From Fasciolopsis buskii (taxonomy: Eukaryota > Platyhelminthes > Trematoda > Plagiorchiida > Fasciolidae): a stretch of 64,000 nt of DNA. The position numbers were made by a program, and so were the translations under genes. The notes below the pieces were generated by a model, which did no database searches, was not told where the DNA came from, and saw only the letters and a program-made list of their open reading frames with translations. Below are positions 56,416 to 64,000 of this stretch, one piece after another (within the stretch, counting starts at the first letter, position 1; each line of letters starts with the position of its first letter). Location of the stretch: positions 1 to 64,000 of the forward strand of contig LUCM01011144.1 in assembly GCA_008360955.1 (NCBI GenBank). Reading direction: 5' to 3'.

Positions 56416-58644
56416 TTACCACTGTGTTTTGGAATTTAAGCTAATACATCGCCTGGAATTGTTTTTTCCCAAGTCGTATGATGTTCCTTGCACAACAAAT
56501 CGATCAACATGGTAATCGGCCGGATTTGTCAGTTCTCGATAAGCACTGGATTGGCGTCCTATAAGCCATAGCTCATGAACTGGATGATTTGCTTCCCACT
56601 GAGATAAGATTGTGCTTGATGGACGGCTCATTGCCATGCATATTCCTTCTGGTAAAGAACTAACTCGAATATGTGTGACAAAATCCAAGGTTGACTGTGC
56701 GCCTGCTCCGCGAACCGCTATCGACCCTACGGTAGGACTGAGGACAGCGAGTTCAGACCTCTCAGAAACTGCGTGAACGCGCAGCTCACAAACTGCCCCC
56801 AAATGTACCCGGACCAAACTTCGGCCTGATTGGGTCCACATTGACGATTCCAGAGCTCCATCGACCTGAACTGATAGCAAGCCTAATGCATCTATTCGAA
56901 TTACCCATCCAGTGCCAAAAAAGCTTATGTGTCTCTGATCAACCGCTGTCTGGGTTACTTGGAGTATTGCCGTTGGTTCGCTAGGAGCAGACCACAGAAG
57001 TTGGAACATGTCACGCAACCCTCCGGTAAATACCGTCCACGGGGGTAGACGATTTTGTAAATATTTCAGTTCCACACTCACCCAAGCTGAAGATGATTTG
57101 CTTTTCTGCGACTTGAGACGCCGTTTTGTTGTGACAGAGAATGTTTCCATTCCCTCAGTGTATACATTAAATTCAAACAGCCGTCGTTCTCCGTGAGCGC
57201 TGAACAGATCAAACCACAGGTTGGACTGGCGGAATTCCCCTTCTGGACCGTGGACCAAATGTAGTGAATAGTCAGCAATTAACGAGTCATTTATATTGAA
57301 CAGATCACCGCGTATCGCAGTAAACTCGTTGAGTTCAATTTCGTGTGGAACAGCTAATCCAGACCACCCGCCAGAATAACCAAGGGTGCGGAAACCAGGG
57401 CAGTGATTGTGAATGCACACACACTCGGCTTCAGTAATCTGCTCCATAACACAGGCATGATTCAACAAAATGCGGCAAGTCCGAACAAGAGGCCAACGCT
57501 TTTCACTGGCTAACTGATCCATCAATTGTATCAATTCGACGGCCGACGGATACAGAGACAAAATAGCAACAAACAAAGCTCTACCAACCACAAGGTCATT
57601 TTCTGTGTCATTAGGCGGATGAACCAATAAATCACCAAAAGATTTGCGAAGTTGATTAATTTGATTAAAACGTCTGTCGGTTTCTGTGTGTTCGATGAGT
57701 TTAGGAAGCAGCTGCACTGCATAAGCACGAATAGTCGGTGAAAGTTCGTTCTGTTTGCCGATCAGCCTAAAAACCCTTTTAAAAAACGACGGGATGCCAA
57801 CAGTTTTAACTAAACTTAAACCAATTATTAATTTGGAATCCAAGTCAACGCCAGTTTCCTCGATTTTTGATTCCGCCTGTGGTAATTCAGATTCTTCATT
57901 GAGAGTGAGGTAGGGATAAATGCTCGCAGTCAATCGGTCAGTCATTTTTGGAGAGATGCCTTTCGTTTTTCCATACAGGTTAGCCAAAGTCATCAGGCAA
58001 ATTGTACGCATCGGTTTTTGTATCACGAGATCACATGCTGCAAACAATTGCTCGTAGAAGTCGTAATCTATCTGATTCAAATGTGCCATTGCCGGCCACA
58101 ATGTGATAAATAGCATTTTCCTCACGTATAACACTTCCACATTCAATGCAGTCGTAGATTGCTCGGTTAGGTTGGCCGTTTGTGTCAGTGCGTCCAACCT
58201 GTTCAACAAAACCGAGATACATGCCCGTGTACCACAACTGACAAGTACGTCAGTTAGGCGGTCTCTCCAAGTGCCGTACTGACGATAGAGTATGCTGGGC
58301 TCAATCCCTGGCGGAGCCATTCTTGAGGCTTCGCTCAACATACTTACGGTGCTTGTTTCATAACGCAAGCAGCGAAGTAGGCGAATCAGTTGTAAAATGT
58401 TATGCAGTGATTCTGTCTGGCCTAACTGATCTTGCTGAAGGCTGTTTCGAGCATTCTCGAATAAGTTCCGAAGAAGTGGCAGTAATCGGGCTTCGTCATG
58501 GAAATCCGAGGATGATTCGCTTGTATCAGATTCTGAATAGTAGATATGCGTGTTCAAACTACAAGCTACCTCTTCCCGTTCCAATGGAAAAAGTGTTCCC
58601 AAATGCGTAATTCGATTAGGCGACTTGGTCAATTTCTCAGCGAA
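56416..58644 (-). CDS. MTTP: Microsomal triglyceride transfer protein large subunit, C-terminal exon
   Basis: MTTP works in the ER lumen with protein disulfide isomerase and loads lipid onto apoB-type lipoproteins. This is one 742-codon exon plus stop. A CTTTCAG acceptor lies just before 58644, so the residues upstream of FAEKLTK in the open frame are intron. The first 400 or so residues form the helical, repeat-like domain of large lipid transfer proteins (YVRKMLFITLWPAMAHL, SLVKTVGIPSFFKRVF). Next comes the beta-sheet lipid-binding part, with DYSLHLVHGPEGEFRQSNLWFDLF matching the family's conserved strands, then WVSVELKYL and GLLSVQVDGALE. It ends 60 or so residues after the last conserved strand, with no von Willebrand D domain. 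That fits MTTP (human 894 residues) better than vitellogenin or apoB. No frame damage is seen. Confidence 0.75.
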   Translation of the reverse strand, partial: FAEKLTKSPNRITHLGTLFPLEREEVACSLNTHIYYSESDTSESSSDFHDEARLLPLLRNLFENARNSLQQDQLGQTESLHNILQLIRLLRCLRYETSTVSMLSEASRMAPPGIEPSILYRQYGTWRDRLTDVLVSCGTRACISVLLNRLDALTQTANLTEQSTTALNVEVLYVRKMLFITLWPAMAHLNQIDYDFYEQLFAACDLVIQKPMRTICLMTLANLYGKTKGISPKMTDRLTASIYPYLTLNEESELPQAESKIEETGVDLDSKLIIGLSLVKTVGIPSFFKRVFRLIGKQNELSPTIRAYAVQLLPKLIEHTETDRRFNQINQLRKSFGDLLVHPPNDTENDLVVGRALFVAILSLYPSAVELIQLMDQLASEKRWPLVRTCRILLNHACVMEQITEAECVCIHNHCPGFRTLGYSGGWSGLAVPHEIELNEFTAIRGDLFNINDSLIADYSLHLVHGPEGEFRQSNLWFDLFSAHGERRLFEFNVYTEGMETFSVTTKRRLKSQKSKSSSAWVSVELKYLQNRLPPWTVFTGGLRDMFQLLWSAPSEPTAILQVTQTAVDQRHISFFGTGWVIRIDALGLLSVQVDGALESSMWTQSGRSLVRVHLGAVCELRVHAVSERSELAVLSPTVGSIAVRGAGAQSTLDFVTHIRVSSLPEGICMAMSRPSSTILSQWEANHPVHELWLIGRQSSAYRELTNPADYHVDRFVVQGTSYDLGKNNSRRCISLNSKTQW

Positions 58645-59204
58645 CTGAAAGAAATGAAAATTAAAAAAACAGGAGAGCGATAAATAGAACATATACTTAG
58701 GTCACAAACAAGGGAATTCATGAGCTAAAAACTCACTAATACAGTGTATTCGTCAACGCTAGAACTCCTCAGTCAGGAAGAAAACACTTTTGCAGTTCAT
58801 GAATATTCGGATTTATCTTTCCGGTACTAAGCACTCGCTTGGGCAAAATGTCACGAAGGAATTTTTCACATGAAGTGATTTACGTACAACCTATTGCAAT
58901 TAGTCTGGTATGATCATTATTTCTAAAAGGTAGAGCTAAAGGACATACGGAGCACACCTTGGATCGCTGCAGAATAGTGCATCGCTTTGCGGTCTAGTTT
59001 CAAATCACCTGGTTCACGTACTTGGTAAACTCACACTTTTATCTTCGACATTTACGTGATCTGTCAAAGATGGATATGTGTAGTGAAGCCTAGTAAGGAG
59101 CGGTCGTTTGGTGAACAAATCCACTACTGTGTATACAAAATTCATAAAGTACTCCCCATGTACGTTACCTCGAATTCAGCAATGTACAAATTTTCTTTAG
59201 CTGC

Positions 59205-59400
59205 CTTTCCTTCGGATTCTATTATCAACGCGTAAATTGTAGGTCTTCCGATCAACCTTGGACACGGGAACCATAGACTAGAGTTTCGCTCCCGCTGGAG
59301 CTCATCACTGGTGGGTATCCATCATCGCACCCAGGGTTTGAACCTAAGCTTCCTAGCATGGGGGCATGTGTTACCACTACGCTGTCTAGCCACGAATGAC
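59205..59400 (-). repeat. tRNA-derived SINE, family A, copy 2
   Basis: On the minus strand AGCGTAGTGGTAACACATG (A box) and AGGTTCAAACCCTGG (B box) give a good tRNA-like head. CACCAGTGATGAGCTCC and GAATCCGAAGGAAAGGCAG then follow, as in the copy at 40640-40880. Confidence 0.65.
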
Positions 59401-59628
59401 AGTCAACAATGACCGAACTGCGGTTTGTGTGCTGAGAGTTGAATCCGAAGGGCGGTCAGCCAAAACAAAATATCATCAGTCCCACATGCTATTGGCAAGT
59501 AATTGTGAGAAACATACAAGGTAGAGTTTGTAAGGTGGGTGGCAACCTGGAGCTGTGATAAATGAATGGCCCACGGTATTACTGACTTTTAAAAATTAAC
59601 AGTTCAGTTTAGACAAACATCCGTCCGT

Positions 59629-59647
59629 TATATATATATATATATCC

Positions 59648-59690
<43 letters not shown>

Positions 59691-59694
59691 AAGA
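59629..59694. repeat. (TA)n-(GA)n compound microsatellite
   Basis: A run of TA units interrupted once by CC is followed directly by about ten GA units. Both are likely length-variable. Confidence 0.95.
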
Positions 59695-60589
59695 GTGCCA
59701 CATTGTTTGTACGATTATGCTTAATCGCGTTTATCCGAAAACCTAGTTTCAGGTTCGATGTGTTGTACGACCAAGACACGTCTCCGTCGGCATCCACAAC
59801 ATCGAAATTTCAACCGCCCTGGCATGCAAGTCATAACCACGGATGTTTATACGGAATTCCAACTTCGATGTCACACAATTAGTATAACGTTGTGTGATTG
59901 CATTCTGGTCAGCCGCTTTGTGGTCCTAACCTTTACGTTCACGTCAATACTACCGTGCTTCATTAGGCACACGGAGCTAAATAAATTCCACGTGAGCACC
60001 GCGTGCGTTTGTTGTGAATGTCAAATACAGCTATATAGTAGGTAGATTTGAGAATAACATTTGCAAACTTGTACTCACGCGCAGTGAGCTTTAACCTGAA
60101 TAAATGTAGACGTTATCAGAAAAAGATAGGTAAATACGATGGGACTGCTTCCAGTTCGAGTGAATCGTTCAAAGCTATTCGTTTGTAGAGTAGAGAAAGC
60201 CACACGGTGTTTAGACTGTCGTATAAATTCAGAGGCAGTTTTCTATCAGACTTATGGCAAATGGGCATCCCGATCAGTCTAGATTCTATCCATTATTCGC
60301 GCATTTCTGAACTCTGACCTTGTTTACTATTGGGAAGCGGCACTATGCAGTTAGCCGATTCGTAAATGACGGAAACTAAGAAACGGAATTCAAGATGCAT
60401 GGTTTTGATTTCGAATTTTTGTTATTTGCATTTATTAAGCGATTACTAATTTTTATCCTACCTGACTGGGCTGTGTAATATTCGGTTGATTTGTGACAAC
60501 CCTAATCATTACGGTCATTACAACCTATCAAGATGAAAGCTAAATTCCAGATCAAAACTTGAACTCATGGGCTTCATTTAACTGAACTA

Positions 60590-61375
60590 GTCGGCGTAGC
60601 ATTTGAATTAGAGTATGCTGATGATATTGCCTTGTTAAGTGACGATGTACAGACAATTCAACGCGCATTATACCGCTTGGTGATTGAGCTGACTTTTGCA
60701 TCTTCAAAATCCAAGGTACCTATTCAAGGCTGACACGAGCCTGTGCCTGCACTCACACTTTATGGTGATCGGTTAGAGGTAGTCATTAGCTTCAGGTATC
60801 TCGGGAGCCTGATTACACCTCGCAGAGGTGTTGCGGAGGAGGTCACACCACGAAATGCGAAAGCCAGAGTAGCTTTCGCGAACCTGTGACACTTGCGGCA
60901 CTGCCATGACATACGACTTTCCCTCAAAGGATTCCCGGTGACTTTCTCTTTTCGACCACCGATGTATCCGAAGCATTGCTCCTGTTTGGTGGGAACATCG
61001 GGTGGGCAATGACGAGGGGCGTTGTCGTGTGCTGGGTGAAGACAGTCGTCCTTTGATTGAGACAATCGCTCTACATCCTCTTCGAGGGTATGCGCATGTT
61101 GTGTGCTTGCCTGGCCATCGTCTATCTTCTCGTGTTCTTTTTGTATGTGTTCGGGGAGGCTGGAAGAAACGATGTGGCGGTTAGGAAATGAGTTAGCAAA
61201 GAGGTATGACGAAGCTAGCTTCGGTTTTCACCTCGGTTGGTGCTTCCCGAATTCCTGGTTGGGGCCCATAAGATGAGGGTTGTTGCTGTTTGGAGACGCT
61301 GAGGGATGCGGCTCAGAACCGAAGTCAGTGACGCGAATGCTGTATGGCCTGTCTGTAGAACTCATTTCCCTTAAA
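60590..61375 (+). pseudogene. RTE-like LINE 3' fragment in MTTP intron
   Basis: It starts at the RT catalytic block (FELEYADDIALLSDD, about 60603-60645) and continues with SFRYLGSLITP, the tail CRVLGEDSRPLIETIALHPLR (61017-61080) and GHRLSSRVLFVC. Stops and a frame change lie between the pieces. It ends near 61375, as a 5'-truncated LINE copy would. The orientation is opposite to the gene. Confidence 0.75.
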
Positions 61376-63291
61376 AATAATCCGAACAACCAAAATTCAC
61401 AAAATGTGTAAGATGAAAAAACAGTTATTTTGTTGCAAATTATAATTTTTCACTTTTTTGCACCCTCTGTGAAGTTTCACTTACGTTTTTTGCCTTGGTA
61501 CCATGCTTGTTTTCAGGGTGGTTTATATGTATCGTTAAAGAATCTTTGCGTTGCTTATCCAAACTACAGCAGATTATTAACCGCAGGCATATTTTCCATT
61601 AGAACGAAATCACACAGTGGTAAAGAGGTGAACCAGGCACGAACCGATGCGGGAGGTTGATAGCTGTCATACACATATGGCAAAAAACAATTGTGAGAAC
61701 AGGTAGGGTAACGACGAAGACCTGTGAGTTATCTGAACCTACTGAAAAAAACGAGCAATTGATTCTACAGGATCCGTTTAATCTCAGCACTTTGCGTGTT
61801 GCTTCAGATGGGCCACGTGATGCAATGTGAATCGATCTGAGCATATGGACGAACTTGATTAACTGGAAATTGTCGTACCATACTAAATTAGTTTGAAGAC
61901 TTTGAGCAGTGTAAACTGGGGAAACAATCCGGGCGCCAGAGATTTTCACGTGGATCTATGAAGGTCGCCAACAGAACCTCAACGCTAAATAGAAAACTAT
62001 CTGATCTAGTTCTCCTGTCGTTATTTCTGGCCGCTCAAATATCACTTCCAGATATTCAAACAAACTCCCGTCGGAAAGGATTGAACGGATCCAGAGTCCA
62101 ATCAGTCTCCCAATGAATTAAAAGCAATGATTTGGACATTAGACAAAGACTGTAGTACAGAAGAACAACTCCATTCTCTCGGAAATCGTGACTATGCCAT
62201 TAGATAACCAACAGACTAAATTCTTCTTTTCTGAATTGTTCCTTTCACTCTTGCATCAAATATGTGAAATCGTTCTCCGATTTCATTTGCTTGATTCGGA
62301 GTCAGCGTAAAATATACACCGATACATTTAGAAACCAACTAACTTTACGTGTTATAATCGTTCTAGTTATTATGTTTTGCAAGATTACGGATATTTTCCG
62401 TGTCAAATATTAAAAATACTAATGGTGATAATGCATTCTATTTTTACGATGGATTGTTGATATTTTTCAACTGACAGTCTTAGTCAGATATGGAAGATGA
62501 TTAGAACGATACATGTGAGATTATCTCAAACTGAATTTTACTAAGTTGTACTACATCGTACTGCAGTTTATTCATTTTGCAAGACAAAAAAACTTAGTAA
62601 TCAGTTCATTGTATGGACTCAAGGACATCCATCCCCTTTGGCATCCCTAATCACATTGTCCAAGAATCTTTCAGTCATCAGTCAGTGAATCAAAAATCGT
62701 TTCATTTCGTTACGGACCGGCTGCCTTTGTCGACAGCTAGCGAACTAATTTCCCCAGCAAATTTTCTATACCATGGAATCATACTCAGGAAAATTCATCA
62801 CTTGAGTCGAGTAACTAGGACTAATTAGATCTGTTTTGCGCATGTACTACTGTATTCCTAAGGTCAAAATTACGGACCTCGTTTCAACAATGCTACGAAG
62901 AGGTCAATACTCAAATGGAAACCTTCGTCCTACGCCCTCCTTGAACTATGAACACTTTTGAGAAGCAGCCATAACTGTGTCGAGGTTTAGATGAATTTAC
63001 GGATCCTAGTACCTAAGTTTACAGTGATCTCATGTTCAAAATTTATGGGTTCACTTATTGTGATTTTCCCCTTATAAAAATGAGCGAATCAGAGAGGAAA
63101 TAATCTCAGAAATCAAATATTATTTTAATCCTTCAGAATTATCTAAACACAAAGACAACCAGACACCGACCATTTGATAGGATTTTGGAAACAAGCCTGA
63201 CAAATGGACGTAATTAAAAGTTGCTGATTTTCTTTTCACTCCGGAGGCAGAACAGTGGGAAAAGTACATTCAACTAGACGAATTTACTCAC
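61376..63291. other. Rest of MTTP intron, nothing recognised
   Basis: AT-rich intronic sequence with only chance-length frames, such as 61430-61660 (+) and 62613-62828 (+). Confidence 0.4.
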
Positions 63292-64000
63292 TTTTTCCGT
63301 GACTGACGACGAAAAGTCGGACATCTCCTCCAGGACGGCTGAGTCCATCGGAGTGGATTTTAAAAACGTCAGTTCTTGCCAAGAAGCTAGTCGGATGTTT
63401 GCCACACTGATCTGGCTGAACAAATTAATTTCTTGTTGTTCGTAAGCAACCACCTGCAGCAGAGTCCCGTCCACCGTGTCAAAACGATACCGGGTCAGCA
63501 TTCTGCCCCTTTGAGGATTAGTTTGTACCGGGATAACGTTCAGATTCCACGTATCGAGCGGGTATTGAATTGGTGTGCATTTAGTTTTCTCCTTATCGAT
63601 AATTCCAACGGGACCATTGTCCGACCGATCATCCACTGTTGCATAAAAAACTTGGCAAATGCCCGAACTGTCCATTTCCGTACCGGATTGGAATGACGGA
63701 TGTACAACTAGCAGACTGAGAATTCCTTTCAATTGATTCAGTTCGGCTGTCTTCATTTTCCGCGACTCTGGTACGTAGATCCATTCCACTGCGTTCGCAG
63801 CATCATATCGAGCCACGGCTTCCAGCACGTAGCTTGGTGTTCGACTATTATAACCCAAAACTGCCCTAACGTGCAATAATTTATATTCTGATGTTAATAA
63901 ACTGAATGGAAATGTTGTAGGACCGACCGAGTAGGGAGTAATAGTCACCCGACCGCATGCGCTCTGCAAAACTTCATTCTTCGTCACGGTTGTTACATTG
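63292..64000 (-). CDS. MTTP: MTTP, N-terminal exon (partial at window edge)
   Basis: This is the lipovitellin-like N-sheet domain of a large lipid transfer protein. The frame is open to the window edge, so the start codon and signal peptide lie outside. Key parts are WIYVPESRKMKTAELNQLKGIL, then DSSGICQVFYATVDD with the first conserved Cys, and KTKCTPI with the second. These match the LASLFQ...SGNC...DSC pattern of MTTP. The exon ends at SSSVTEK with a GTGAGT donor in phase 0. It joins in frame to the exon at 58644. With that exon the window holds about 980 residues, somewhat more than the usual MTTP length. Confidence 0.7.

Larger units (their letters stand above)
58645..63291 (-). other. 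MTTP intron, 4.6 kb
   Basis: Bounded by GTGAGT on the upstream exon and CTTTCAG on the downstream exon; both exon ends are phase 0 and would join as VTEK-FAEK. It carries a SINE, a dinucleotide repeat and an antisense LINE 3' fragment. An additional small exon inside cannot be excluded. I see no others. Confidence 0.6.

Noticed and set aside
56416..58644. Vitellogenin or apolipophorin
   Set aside because: The frame stops soon after the lipid-binding sheets and has no von Willebrand D domain or long C-terminal extension.
1..64000. CRISPR array or bacterial operon structure
   Set aside because: No regularly spaced short repeats or polycistronic reading frames; introns and retroelements mark the sequence as eukaryotic.

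Overview
This window looks like a nuclear fragment from a flatworm, most likely a parasitic fluke (trematode). Coding sequence is sparse. It holds about ten LINE fragments with RTE-like and CR1/Jockey-like EN-RT domains, and two Ty3/gypsy elements, one with a CsRn1-like layout and a tRNA-Trp-type primer-binding site. It also holds tRNA-derived SINEs and host genes with introns of only 33-35 nt. The trematode assignment is inference from family resemblance; no database search was possible.

Layout. 1-2990: a perfect inverted repeat (arms 1-969 and 1435-2403, running off the left edge) built from LINE endonuclease and reverse-transcriptase fragments. 4313-8124: a CsRn1-like LTR retrotransposon with both LTRs and decayed gag, protease, RT and RNase H, but no integrase; a solo LTR of the same family lies at 9744-10032 on the other strand. 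11888-12521: a complete gene for translocon-associated protein delta (SSR4) in five exons. 13080-20764: a graveyard of RTE-like LINE copies in both orientations, including a copy with a continuous 351-residue endonuclease reading frame. 20765-30430: mostly unassignable sequence with SINE-like pieces. 30540-41000: a second, minus-strand Ty3/gypsy element split by about 6 kb of other DNA, with a SINE inside one LTR-like repeat. 42618-43843: a possible small secreted-protein gene. 44390-44625: a SINE flanked by a perfect 23-bp inverted repeat. 48000-51930: a CR1/Jockey-like LINE. 56416-64000: a minus-strand gene for a large lipid transfer protein, best read as the microsomal triglyceride transfer protein large subunit (MTTP). 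Its 4.6-kb intron holds a SINE, a dinucleotide repeat and a LINE 3' fragment; its 5' end lies outside the window.

The two confident host genes both act at the endoplasmic reticulum: TRAP delta in the translocon and MTTP in lumenal lipid loading. They are about 44 kb apart on opposite strands, so this is probably coincidence. Everything else recognised is mobile DNA or its debris, and most of it is broken.
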